From Vitrella brassicaformis (taxonomy: Eukaryota; Sar; Vitrellaceae), in contig CDMY01000307.1 in NCBI GenBank assembly GCA_001179505.1, positions 1 to 26,729 on the forward strand: a stretch of 26,729 nucleotides of DNA. Reading direction: 5' to 3'. Below, one piece after another: positions 10,737 through 21,667 of the stretch. The stretch's first letter is position 1; each line of letters starts with the position of its first letter. The notes beneath the pieces were generated by a model. It searched no databases. It worked only from the letters and a program-made list of their open reading frames with translations, and was not told the origin of the DNA. The translations under genes and the position numbers were made by a program.

Positions 10737-11333
10737 CACCCAGATGCGCGTGTGCGTGTGTGTAGGGTGGGAGAGAGTACTTGTTGAGGTCGAAGAAGCT
10801 CTTCCCCGTCTGAGTGTGTATGCGGTTGTGGGCCATACGCATCATATCATATGGAGAGAACCGTCCGTATACACACATGCATCAGTGTCAGCCAGTCCCA
10901 GACTGACCCACCTCCGGCGAGCTGCACTGAGGCCCGTCAACCGTGGCTGTGCGACGCATATACACATACACACAACAGACAGAGGACAGCGACAGACATG
11001 CACAAGGCCATACTGATGCCTGCTGCCGGAGAGCATGCGGTGTGCGTCTACCTACCGGCATGGAGGGAGGTGCGCTGCAGAAGCTGCTGCTCGTCCAAGT
11101 CCCCCACCACTGCATCCAGTCAGTGCAGAACATCGAAACGTCAGACCTAGTGTATGTCTGTGCGCATACCGTCTTTCTTGAGCAGCACATTCCCAGAGAC
11201 CAACTGGCTCAGTGCCAAAAGCAGAGCGTACGCCCCAACCTGGCGCCCCCTGCACACACACATGATCAACGATGTCATTTTTTGTCAAATGCGTCCGGCA
11301 CGTGTCGGGATGGTCTCTTGGCGACCTCGTCAT
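7855..11333 (-). CDS. Large secreted Cys-rich protein with TQT motifs, unrecognised family
   Basis: The coding part starts with an 8-nt exon (11326-11333, ATG ACG AG), spliced to 11170-11249; together they encode a signal peptide (MTRGRQVGAYALLLALSQLV, then SGN). Further phase-consistent exons include 11056-11109, 10912-10946, 10781-10809, 10617-10699, 10472-10536, 10354-10387, 10234-10273, 10161-10112, 9971-10033 and about 9866-9888. They carry many cysteines (PQCSSPE, ACAGEACQCKE, EKCCLAYTKGQCVLYK, GLCPADTCYAFCG). The middle is acidic and low-complexity (GEAGGEAGGEEEGE near 9660-9720). Three TQT motifs follow (TQTEDEE, ATQTEQQ, ATQTDFS). The 3' exons give LRCCYCQRNADQ and CDYVCVKYHHANLFHLFDKP, ending KIKQP at TAA 7857-7855. 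Exon structure around 9480-9640 is uncertain: a Cys-bearing frame (THCGLIHNTPPLGG) competes with a 12-nt KKKK exon. Function unknown. Confidence 0.68.
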
Positions 11334-11628
11334 TGCAGAGCGGCCCCGCAGAGGCTTCTCAGGACAACACTGCAAAAAGAGGCACGTACGTCACATGCAG
11401 AAGCCATCACTCAACGAATTGAATGAGACAATGCCGTCTTTCTCATTTGGTTATGGATGTGATTTGCCGAGCTCACCTTGCTCTCCAGATGCGTATCGAT
11501 TTGGAGCCTGCGGATGAGAATCAGGAAGTGCAAGCTGCCATGCATGAGATTGGGGGCTATTTGGAACGCCCTCAGTCTCAGACTGCGAATGATTTCGGGC
11601 GGCTGATACCTTCCCAACTAACAGGATC
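11334..11628. promoter_or_regulatory. Divergent promoter region
   Basis: 295 nt between the start codons of the minus-strand secreted protein and the plus-strand coiled-coil protein. An open frame starting MRIDLEPADENQE (ATG near 11490) crosses it but is out of frame with the downstream gene and stops at about 11632; it could be an upstream ORF. Promoter role is inferred from position. Confidence 0.3.
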
Positions 11629-14600
11629 ATGATGATGCGGGGGCAAGGGGGCGATGTGCACACTCTCAGCCAGAACGCGGCACCGCCAGTCTCGCTGGCC
11701 ATGACCAGACCGACATTCCCTATCGAGCAGGAGGACGTACTCCCACACGCACACACGACAGGGGCACACCAGATGGGGAGATGTGTGTGCCTTTGTGTGG
11801 ACAGGTGAGCGATTTGTTGCCCGAGGGGACGAGCACCCGCTGCTGTGCGTCGCCGAGCAGCTGCTGCACTTGGGGTGAGTGAGCAAGGGCATGGAGCCCC
11901 GTACTTCAACATGGTGGATGAAGACGTGTGGCACTGTGTGTCGGATGTGCAGGCCAGCCGTCGTCATCGGATCAGCAGCCGCAGCCGGGAGGGGCCGGAG
12001 GGCTGAGGGGGATGATGCATGTGCCACTGCGCCAACAGCCAAGTACACACCCGTGGCTAAAGTAACGGCTAGATGGATGGATGTGTGTGTGTGTGTGTGG
12101 ATGGTACGCACAGACGACGACGGTCTATACGAGCTTCTCGGCTCGGGTATGTTTGCATGTGGGCATCGATCTGTGTTTGTGTGTGTGGACGAGAATGTGT
12201 TCGGCTGTGTGTGTGTGTGTGTGTGTGCAGGGTCATCGGCTCTCTCGTCGTTCAGGGAAGGACCACCTCCTCCAATGCACGTGGTCAGTAAGTACCTAAT
12301 ATGTAGCTGTGCATGGGCATGATGGACACATTTCCTTCTGTCTCTCCCTCCCTGTGTGTTTGTTGATGGCTGAGCAGAGGCCTCCTCGTGCTGCCGCTGT
12401 TCCTCCCCTTCCCCCTCAGATGCACCAAATGGTGCATCTTTACGGTCCGTCGGCACAATCAGCCGATAACTCAGAGCGACACACACGTGAAATCAATCGC
12501 ACGGTGCATTCGGTTGCAATGCAGGCCCGCCCCCCTCTCCCCTGCCCTTCCCACATCCGGTGCACGGACAGCTACTCACCCATTACGCCTCCACCCCTCC
12601 GCCCCATCCTCAGTTTCATCCGCCCATGAAGCGGAAAACCGGCGCACGTACGCATGTTAGCTCCACTAATGGCAGAGTGTGCGTGTGGGTGTGGTGTGGT
12701 GTGGGCAGCGCCATTGCCGCATCCCCGGGTGCGCAGGACGCAGAGCAGAGGAATGAGCGAGGAAGACACTAAGGGGGCGGACAAGGTGGGTGCTTCTGGG
12801 TATACGTACACAGAGAGAGACACACGGATAGCTATCCATCCATCTGTCTGTCTGTCTGTCTGTCTGTGTGTGTGTGTCTGTCTCTGTGTGTGTGTGTGTG
12901 TCCACAGGAGAGGAGAGACACTGCAGCTGTGATATCTGCAAGAGAAAGGCCGGAGAGAGAGGGGGAAGAAATGCAGGAGGAAGTCAGCCATATGCCTGCA
13001 CACGTACGGACACGGACACGGACACACCCAGACACACACTCACACCTTCACCGTGTCCGTACGCATGGCATGCATGGCATGCACATTTCTGCACCTGTAT
13101 GTGTATATGTGCAGCCCCCGCCTCCCAGCAGGAGGCTGTCGTCCATCGAGCACATGCGCGTCTCGTCCATCATACTCGACGCAATCGCACAGGAAGTACA
13201 CACACCCACCCACCCTCACCACCACCCCTCCACACACACACGTATGTGCGTGTGCACTCACTATACAGGTGGCCATCCCGCCTCCCATTTTGCGGCCAAC
13301 ACAGGAGCAGACACACGTATGTATCTTCTTGTGTGTGCAGAAAGTCCCTCAATACGTCAGTCCCTCGTGTTGCGTGCAGGCAGGAAAACGCGAAATAGAG
13401 GAGCAACAGGAGGAGCAGCAGCAGCCAGAACTGGTGCGTGTGTGTGCGTGTGTGTCTCGTGGAGAGACGGAGACCCTGTTTACGCGTGTGCAGAGAACGG
13501 AGCTTCCATTGCTGCCACCCTCTCCCGCCCCAAAACAGCCGCTCACACGTGTTTCCTACCACCCGTACACACACAAACAGATGGCCATGGTGACCATACA
13601 CACACCCCTACCTACACATAGACACAGATGTGTGTGTGTGTGTGTTCAGTCGAGGAGTTCCCCGTCTGTGCGTGTGTCTGAGTCTCGGTCGCGAGCTGAG
13701 CTTGAGCAGCGGCAGCTGCTGAGAGCAGCCAGCATGCCTTGCACCCCCAGGTCTGCACACCTCCCACCGCCCCCAACACACACTCACTCACTCACTCACA
13801 CACAAAGATGGCTCTGTGTGTCGATCGGCCTCTCTGTGTGCGTACGTGAATGTGCAGGGGGCCGCCGCTGTCGCGACCGGCAAGCCCACCCAGGTGATTG
13901 CGCGTGCGGTGATGGGGTAATTACACACATATGTGGGTTTGTGTGTCGTGTGCAGGGTTGCTGCAGAGGTCAGCAAGAAGAGCGCCCCCATGAGCGAACG
14001 CATTCAGGTACCTTTTTCGCATACACACTCTGTACCTACCGATGCCTCTCTGTCTGTCTGTCTGTCTGAATGACTGGAGGACTGGGGCGATCTGATGGAC
14101 CTCTTGCTCGACGGCAAGAGAGGACAAGGTGGGTCCGCCTGCCTGCACGTCTGTCTGTCTGTGTGTCGTGTGTCTGTCTGTATGCTTCCTTGTGCCTTCA
14201 TGTGTGTGTGCAGGTGTGTACCGTCAGTTCACTGCCAGTGGGGTGGGCAGGGGAGGGGGCGGCCCTGCCCTAAGCAGCCAGGTCAGTCAGCCGCTCTCTC
14301 CCACACCCTCACTCACGTCAACACACAGAGAGAGACATGGAGGGAGGTGTGGATGCGAGTCGAGTGCAGGTGTCTCAGCTGGCGAGGAAGCGCACCTTTG
14401 GCCTCCCTGCACACAAGGAAGAGTGCATCAACATGATTCTGGTTGGCACCTACACCCACACAAACAAGCCCATGCATGACGGCTGGCTGCAGCAGCCAGC
14501 CTTTATTGTGTCCTCGTTCACACGTGCAGGCTCTGCAGGCGCGAGTGCAGGCAGCCGAGATGCAGTCGGCCGAATGCGGCGAGAGAGAGGTAGATTGCCA

Positions 14601-15982
14601 CCCTTTAGCTCCACACAGACACAGACACAGACACTTATGCGCAGCCCTCGACGTGTGTGTGTGTGTGCGTAGGCGGCATTGCGGCGCAGCTACGCCTCTT
14701 TGCAAGTGAGCACACACCCTCGGACACACACATGAGTGCTGGGTCAGCCAATTTCTCCGTCTTGACGTTGGTGTGTGTCTGTCTGCCTTTGTGTGCCTTA
14801 GAACGAGCTGTTCAGCTTGCGAGTACAGATGGGGGGTCGCCCAGAGACAAAGGAAGAGCAGACGCAGTGCGAGTAGGGACAACGCATGTGTGTGTGCGTG
14901 TGTGTGTGTCTGTGTGTGTGTGGATGCTCACATAGGCTTCTGAGAGAGGGAGGGCTAGGGCTGTCTGTCTGTGTGTGTGTGTGTGCAGGTGTGTTGTGGA
15001 CACACGAGAGACGCAGACCTCTGAGGAGCAGACGATCCTCCCATTGACAACCACAGATGGGTACCCACACAGAGCCCTCACGCATCACAATGCGTGTGTG
15101 TATCCATGTGTGTGTGAGCATAGGTGCGCACAGACAGAAGGTGTCCCCGCCACCACACACGAGCAGAAGACACAGACCGACTCGTAAGGAAAGAACTGCC
15201 AATCTCCATCCATCCATCCATCCACTCGACAGAGTGGCGCGCATCGACGGACACGCGCAGACCCACACCACGTACGGCCAACCACCCTCCCTCCCTCCCT
15301 CCCTCCCTCCCACACACACACACATGGTGACATTGTGTGTGTGTATGTGTGTGTGCAGAGACACCTGTGCGCAAGACACGCAGACAGAGTTGTGTGCCAC
15401 ACACAAGAGGGAGACACAGACGATCCCAACACAGAAGAAGAGGTAGGTACGCTCACACACACACACACACACACACACATGTATATGCGTGTCTGTCTGT
15501 GTGTGTCATTGTCGTGTGTGCAGGCCGCCTTCTCTCGTGCACACGCACACACAGACAGCGACGTTACCAATACGACTGCCCATGTGTAAGCGAGTGACAG
15601 AAAAAGTTAATTAAAGCCAGCACACGAGAGAGAGCTGTGTCCTTGTGTGGACACGCAGCGAGCAGCGCATCGATGCGGCACGTGCACCGATGCTCGCAGA
15701 CGGACGACACACAGCAGACAGAGGGCCAGAGAAGGCCACCAGAACGGGCACACAGGCACGTCGGCACACACACATGATATGGACGCACACTCATACTTTT
15801 TTCGTATGTGCGTGTGCAGGTGTGTGCAGACAGACGAGCAGCAGCTGATGGCGCTCGCGTCAGTGGACAGGGCAGTCCGCGAGGCGTATGAGCGATACAG
15901 ACCCTTCTTCGACGCACTCACCACCCACACACAGCCGGACGGTACACTCTGACTTCTCCTGCACACCGACCGAATGCATGTG

Positions 15983-16015
<33 letters not shown>

Positions 16016-17114
16016 TGTAGACATCAGTACAGCCACACAGCTGGTCGACAGGCTGCAGAAAGAGGTCGCCCTCCGGCTCCCACCACACACGCATCCATGC
16101 CGTCACGTGTGCCTCCATCCATCCATCCATTAGGTGTGTCTGTCCCTCTGTGCAGGTGCGAAAACAGCGGCTGACGATCCAGCTGCTCAACGACCGCATC
16201 CGGCTGCGGGATGGACACACTTCTTTCGACAAAGTAAGCGAGCGACCTGACGCCACGCCCGGTGCTGTGTGTGCCTTAAGCTTGCGTGTCGATCGGCAAG
16301 AGAGAGAGGATGTGATGTGTGTGGTGTGCAAGCAGGTGCTGGAGGCCCGTCTGCACATGCAGGTACGCAATGGGCGGACGCAGGGCCCTGCTCAGCTGCT
16401 TCAAAGCTATCTGTGTGTTCGTGCGTGTGTGAAGGAGGAGAGAATCGCCGAGTTGACGCAGGAGCTGGCCGGCGCACTACCACCACCGTACCTTCACACA
16501 CACATGGAGAAAGACATCGATGATTTGTCACGTTTCTGTTTGTCGACACAAAGGCCTCTGGCCGCTGAGCAGCCGGCGGACAAGAGCGCTCTGCAGGTAC
16601 GCAGCGCAGGTGTCTCTCTCTGCTCTTTGGACGTGCCTGCCTGGTGTGTGTGTATTTCTTTCTGCGCATATGCTATGCAGCTGCGAAATGAGCTCTCAAT
16701 CGTGCAGTCCTCTCTGCTGGACGCGCAGCACAAGTAAGCTAAGCAACTTTCTGTCTGTCTGTCCGTGTCCTCTGTGTCTGCAGGAGTCATTCATTCACTC
16801 TCTCTCTCTCCCTGTGTGTGTGTGTGTGTCTCTTCAGGATATGCACACTAGAGCAGGAGAAACAGAGCCTGTCCACACAGCTGCGCAACAAGTGCACGCA
16901 GATGGCCAGAATGAAGAACCAATGCGCTCAGAAGGTGCACACGTTGCCTCTCACTCCACTCAAATCCATCCATCCATCCATCCGCGTGTGTGCAGATGCG
17001 TGAGCGGTCGCTCACACAGCAGGAGGGTCCGTACAGTCGCTGCAAGTGGGGGTGTGAGGATATGCACCGCATTCATTCCGTCCACACCATGCGTGAGTGC
17101 ACACTCATAGCCAT

Positions 17115-17150
<36 letters not shown>

Positions 17151-17481
17151 TTCTGCGTGCGTCTGTGAGTGTGTGTGTGTGCAGCGAATGTGATGCGATC
17201 GCTGCGGGCGTTCATGAGCGAGTACCGACCTGGTGAGCAAACATAAAGACAGCCAGTCGTCTTACTTTCTTTGTGTGTGTCTGTGTGCGGAAACAAACAG
17301 GTGTTGGAGACCACGTACGCCACCAAACACACACACATACACACACACACATTGCATGCGTGTCTCCATCTGACTGTGTCTCTGTCCGTCTGTGTGTGTG
17401 CGTTAGAAACCGGTGGCTTTGCACGCGCAGCGATGCACAGAAGACGTAAGTACGAGGACACATTCTATGGCATGGATAACA

Positions 17482-17515
<34 letters not shown>

Positions 17516-17605
17516 CGTCACATTTCCAAATGCCTGCAGGTGCCCCCGACCGCCAGGCCGTGTCATTCGACCGCTAGCCACCTGTCTGTCTGTCTACACC
17601 ACTAG
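11629..17605 (+). CDS. Large coiled-coil protein with a multi-TQT motif array
   Basis: About 40 exons and 920 aa. Start is the first of three ATGs at 11629; stop is TAG 17603-17605. Early exons (11629-11736, 11805-11874 and on) are Pro-rich: EGPPPPMHV, RAAAVPPLPPQMHQM. A Glu/Gln/Arg part follows (EGEEMQEEV, EIEEQQEEQQQPEL) and Ser-rich linkers. Exons between 15000 and 15560 encode seven or so TQT-like motifs (RETQTSE, AQTEG, KTQTDS, AQTHT, DTQTEL, RETQTIP, TQTAT). Such motifs are known dynein light chain LC8/DYNLL ligands. After them come heptad-like coiled coils: TQLVDRLQKE, RKQRLTIQLLNDRIRLRDG, ERIAELTQELAG, LRNELSIVQSSLLDAQHK and CTLEQEKQSLSTQLRNK. Suggests a cytoskeletal, centrosomal or ciliary scaffold; this is inference. 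One join near 15760-15830 is out of phase under simple GT-AG rules, so a two-gene model split there is possible. Confidence 0.7.
15011..15560 (+). other. Cluster of exon-encoded TQT motifs
   Basis: ACN-CAG-ACN (TQT) or close variants recur in consecutive short exons at about 15011, 15128 (AQT), 15170, 15255 (AQT), 15378, 15414 and 15550, always in the frame set by splice phase. Two match the LC8 consensus with Lys/Arg three residues before (RETQT at 15011 and 15414). Because CACAGAC-type simple repeats are common in this DNA, some could be repeat-derived. Confidence 0.6.
15285..15311. repeat. (CCCT)n microsatellite in an intron of the coiled-coil gene
   Basis: Uninterrupted CCCT repeats, 27 nt, followed directly by a (CA)n tract. 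A nearly identical (CCCT)n run is at 24351-24376. Confidence 0.8.
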
Positions 17606-17705
17606 ACACCAAGAAGAGGAAGATGCGTCAATGCGTCAGTGAGTCCATCCACGACATGAAGGTCCATGCAATGAGTCCACACATCTCTTTGTCCTATACC
17701 TCTCT

Positions 17706-17969
17706 CTACCATAAGACCAGCACACACGCCGCCACAGCAGCGGCGACCGACAAACTGAGCAGCAAGTGCATGCAGGCGCTCACCAGACCCCTCAGCCCAT
17801 TGCTGCCACGTGCATTGGCGTCTCTTGCGTCCATCAGCGAGGCCGCGTACTGCCCCACAGCACCCACAACCGACAGCAGCAGCACAGACAGCACCGCACC
17901 TCCGCGAAGATGCGCTGATCTCTCTGCGCGAGACGGCTCTGGTGTTGTTGCTGCTGGAGGCCTGCGACA

Positions 17970-18001
<32 letters not shown>

Positions 18002-20218
18002 AAGAGAGAGACATCCATCCACCAATCCACACACACACGCACACACGCCCGTCCATCAGACTCACCCATTGGGAGCAGCCACAAGCATAAAATCCCGTAT
18101 ATCAAGGTCGTCAGGCGACTCCAGACCCTCCAGCACCATTCGGTGTGCGCCGTCCTGGGTGCTGATGACGACACTGCCTGCTTGGATGTTGAGCTGGCTG
18201 AGCGACGAGATGTGGAAGGCCCGCATGTCCAGCTGATCCTCGCCGGGGGTGAAGTCGCTTATGGTGGATGTGCCGGCTTGGGTGGAGAGGACGAAGAGAT
18301 CGCTGCCCGCTCCCCCTGGTCGGGAGACACGCACACACAATATGTGCACCTGCATGTGTCTCTTCGTCTCTCTCTCTGTCTCTCTCTCTCTTTGTGTGTT
18401 TGTATACCGGTGAGCGTGTCATTGCCCCCTCCCCCATCTACACACACACACAAACAGAGAGAGAGAAACCGGAAGAGACACATGTCGACACACACACATA
18501 TGCTGTCTCTCTCAGATCACCAAGAATGTCGGTCCCGTCCCCTCCGTCCAGCACATTCGCCGCCGTGCTCCCCAAAATCTCGTCAGCCCTCCCTGTCCCC
18601 CTCACATTCTGCACTGCCGAAACAGCCGACAGCTTTATCAACTGCCCCTGCCCTCCACTGCCGCCACTGCCATTGTCTTCATCCTCCGTGTCACACACGA
18701 GCATGGATACCCCTGTCTCTGTGTCGGTTTCATTTCTGCATGTGGGTGGGATGTGCTCGGACTTTGTGCGCAAAGCCGCGAATGCGGCTTGTATGTCGTC
18801 CCATGGTGCGCGGGGGGGCGGGGGTGTGGGCGGGGTGTCGTCCTTGTCCGATGGTGGGGGGGATGTGCTGATTGTTGGAGGAGAGGTGTCGGTTTCAGAG
18901 TCAGGGAGGGGGGATGGGCTGCATGTCATGACACACACACATGCACGCCTGCAAGTATGGAAGAGACTCTCTGTGTATGTGCGAATGTGTGCTTACGTCA
19001 GAGAAGGAGACGGAGAGGGAGACACAGAGACACTGACGACATACAAAGAAGGAGACATACAGACACACACACACACGCGCATACGTACCTCTCGGTCTCA
19101 GTTGGCTCCTCTGTGCTGCTGGCTGCCTCGGTCTCTGATGAAGGTGGGATCGTGTCTCCTGTTGGAGGCGTCTTCCTGCCCATCGCACACGCACGCACCA
19201 GATGCAAGCAGGCACGTGTGGACGTACGTGGTGCTTGTGGTGGTGGTGGTGCTGGTTGCAGCTGAGAGAGACACACGGCCAGACCAGACATGAGACCGAA
19301 GGCGAGCTTTCCATTCTCCTCACTTGTTGGCGGCTGTTGGTTGGAGGGGTTGAATGACACCTGCACACACGTACACACTGACCTTGCGCCGCGTCGCGTC
19401 ATTCACATGGCCTATGACCATGCGCACGTACAGTGATAGTGCTCATCCTCTGCCAGTTCGACTTCGTCTGTGCTATCACGGCCTGCATACACACACACAC
19501 ACACACAGACGTCCACACACAGATTTCGCCGTGCGTATACACATGTCATGTCACGTGCCTCGAAAGTGACGCTGCCGGCAGTCTCCTCCACATTATACCA
19601 CTTGATGCCCTCCGGCATGTCCTTGTCCACGCTATCTGTCCAACGGGGAAGGCACTCAGAGGGGGAGAGAGAGAGAGTGTCGTGCCGGCATGAGTACCTC
19701 TGTGTGTCAAGAAAGGCCCCGATCCAGGGCCGCAGTTCATTTCCTGCAGAACACTGTTGCCAGGCCTTATCCACCCGCCCCTGCTTGCCTATCAACACAC
19801 ACGCATACCCACACTGTGTCTGCGTGTGCAACAGACGAATGCACGGCTGACCTTGAGGCTCATGCCCTGGAATTGATAGCCACTGAGCGTTACACTAGCC
19901 GTCATCTCATCGTCCTTCGTCACCGACCTGCACAGGCAGCGCCATACATACGGATGTCACTGACTCAATGCGGACGCGCCGAATTCTGCCGCGGCATTTC
20001 ATACCAGGAGTAACCTCTATTCGCGTTTGAACCGTGTCCAGGCGTCACTACGCCGCACTGCACGCGGCGTGGACATGCGCACGCAAAGCGCTGCTTGCTC
20101 TTACCTGTTCCTCCTACTCAGTGCTTACCGGTGCGCCAGAAGCCAATCCCTCACTCATGCGGCCGCCGAAGAGCACGCAGATGACCACAAGGAGCAGCAC
20201 CAAGCTGTCCACGCGCAT
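17706..20218 (-). CDS. Secreted RTX-repeat (calcium-binding beta-roll) protein with C-terminal hydrophobic segments
   Basis: About 580 aa. Exon 1 (20129-20218) is a signal peptide: MRVDSLVLLLVVICVLFGGR. The next exons give an extracellular part with paired cysteines and beta-like stretches (TASVTLSGYQFQGMSL, RPWIGAFLDTQ, GIKWYNVEETAGSVTFEA), then a Ser/Thr/Pro/Glu linker. The RTX core is on exons 18521-18918, 18408-18437 and 18066-18315, phases matching: NVRGTGRADEILGSTAANVL, then nonapeptide repeats DGGDGTDIL, GGGGNDTLT, GGAGSDLFV, then STISDFTPGEDQLDMRAF. The GGxGxD turns bind calcium and the tail matches the usual end of bacterial RTX domains. The final exon (17706-17961) adds two hydrophobic helices (AVLSVLLLSVVGAVG and MHLLLSLSVAAAVAACVLV), suggesting membrane attachment. 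Without that splice the RTX exon would stop at TGA 18064-18062, which overlaps the donor. The join near 19430-19440 is unclear. Likely surface adhesion or matrix; no toxin activity domain is seen. Confidence 0.8.
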
Positions 20219-20889
20219 TTTTTTTCTGGGGGCCGGTGGGGGTGGTCGAGAAAACGACAAAACGACAAAAGCCAGTCTCATGTGTGGGATGTGTGCGGGA
20301 GAACCTTTGCGTCGTGCCCTCTTTCCCGCACGACTCGGCGGTATTCTGCCATGCACACGCCGGTTGCTGCTGCAGTGGATCTGAGCTCATGTGTACTTCA
20401 TTTCAGGGTCGTCAGTGTCTCCTCATCGTGATGTCAACGACACAGTTAACGGTACAAAAAGAGGACAAACACTTGTTCACGCGCTACTGCATGGGCATCC
20501 CCATCCCGCATCCGTGGCAAGACACTGATAAGCGAATGCACATATACATATAGGGAGGAGAAATGCCGGCCGACCCGCCACCCAGCCGCCCTGCGTCGAG
20601 TGATACATACATGTATTTTGCATGTACGCTGCGGCAAAACATACAAATTCCTGGTGCGCTACACATCTATAGAATGATCCCAAATAGAGCCAAGGAAATA
20701 GAGAGCTCAAGCACATCATCGCAACAGCGCAACACATAGAAAAAGAGACACCTTTTCGGACGCCTCCATCCTTCTACTCTTCCCACGTGCACACATGCCC
20801 AGGGCCATCTGTCTGGTGCTTGCTTTGGGCACCAGACACACAGGTAGGCAAGCGCTATCCACCCAACCACCGACCAGTGTATACGCTCA
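20219..20889. other. Intergenic region
   Basis: About 670 nt upstream of the RTX gene start and downstream of the small secreted-protein gene stop. It has an A/T-richer stretch near 20440-20760 and no strong microsatellites. The open frames here lack coding-like composition or splice partners. It should hold the RTX gene promoter near 20219-20400. Confidence 0.45.
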
Positions 20890-21454
20890 TCAGATGGTCC
20901 TGTCCTCGATTAGGAGGAGCAGAGCATTGAAGAATCCCTCGATCCGCACCAGCGTCTCCCTCTGCTCGGGGGTCAGCTCATCCAGTTGCAGTAGCTCATC
21001 CACACCAGCCAGTATGTCGGTGATGAACTCAGACACACTGTCCAGGACGCCCTCATCAGGCTCGCCGTCGCCCTGCTCCGGCGTGCTTTTTGCGTGCTGC
21101 TTCATGCGGGTCTCCTCCTCACCGACCGCCTTGTGGTCGCCCTTAAGGGCCTTGATCGTCGCGAAAGCATCCCTGAGGGCCGTGGCTGCCTTCACCGTCG
21201 GCTGCTCGAGCCCCGCTGATACACACAGAAAAAGGCGCACGAAACCCATGGCATCCGTGTGTGTGTGTCTGTGTGGGAGGGGAGGGGGGAGGGGAGAGGG
21301 GAGGCTTACCCTTGTCTGCTTTCTTTTCGATTTTCTCGAGGATTTCTCCCAGCTGCTGCTTCAGGGCGTCATGACGGGAGCCCGGCGCGGCGGCGACGAG
21401 TGGCGCCAGAACGAGGGTGGTAACCAGCGAAAGCGTGAAAATGACGCTCGTCAT
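20890..21454 (-). CDS. Small secreted helical protein A (paralog of the 21668-22305 gene)
   Basis: Two exons, 21310-21454 and 20890-21215, phase-1 intron, 156 aa. Signal peptide: MTSVIFTLSLVTTLVLAPLV followed by small residues. The mature protein is helical and charged: LKQQLGEILEKIEKKADKG at the exon 1 end, then ALRDAFATIKALKGDHKAV, EFITDILAGVDELLQLDELT and RIEGFFNALLLLIEDRTI at the C terminus. No cysteines in the mature part. The neighbour B has the same signal peptide type, same intron phase after an EKK segment, and a matching FxNALxL motif, so they are probably diverged duplicates. Function unknown. Confidence 0.82.
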
Positions 21455-21667
21455 GGCTGTAAAAAAACTCGAAATGCGCCGTTTTCAGCCGTTGAAATCC
21501 AAATGCGCCGTTTTCAGCCGTTGAAATTCTGTACGCCGTGCATCCGGCCGTTGGGTCACGTACACGTACAAGACAGAAGCAGACGGACCTGCCTATCCAT
21601 TTTCCAAAACAGGCCACCAGCTCCTCTCCCGTACTCCACATATATATATTTTCAGTACACGAACGCC
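21455..21667. promoter_or_regulatory. Shared divergent promoter of the paralog pair
   Basis: 213 nt between the two start codons. It contains a 27-bp direct repeat (21472-21527), an A-run (21461-21467), and TATATATATT at 21641-21650, 18 nt before the plus-strand ATG (too close to the ATG to be a classical TATA box unless the 5'UTR is very short). Bidirectional use is inferred. Confidence 0.45.
21472..21527. repeat. Tandem 27-bp direct repeat in the divergent promoter
   Basis: The sequence AAATGCGCCGTTTTCAGCCG plus TTGAAAT occurs twice, at 21472-21498 and 21501-21527, perfect copies separated by CC. It is unlike the simple repeats elsewhere in the window and sits 18 nt from the minus-strand start codon. 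Confidence 0.9.

Noticed and set aside
11423-11632. Plus-strand open frame with MRIDLEPADENQE upstream of the coiled-coil gene
   Set aside because: It is out of frame with the downstream exon and offers no donor that keeps the reading frame; kept only as a possible upstream ORF.
12753-12785. Separate gene starting MSEEDTKGADK after a stop at 12770-12772
   Set aside because: The apparent stop is in a frame that disagrees with earlier exons; the frame giving PHPVHGQLLTHYAS and PLPHPRVRRTQS joins both sides with correct phases, so it is one gene.
12861-12900. TGTC/TG repeats as possible telomeric or origin sequence
   Set aside because: Such tracts occur in nearly every intron here and show no telomere-type unit.
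13053-14069. 338-codon plus-strand open frame
   Set aside because: It reads through introns and (CA)n tracts; the true exons lie partly in other frames.
15584-15657. Stop (TAA near 15612) as the end of the coiled-coil gene
   Set aside because: Splicing at AT|GTGTAAG to an acceptor at 15657 keeps phase 2 and gives a normal 70-80 nt intron, and coiled-coil exons continue downstream; a gene split nearby is still noted as an alternative.
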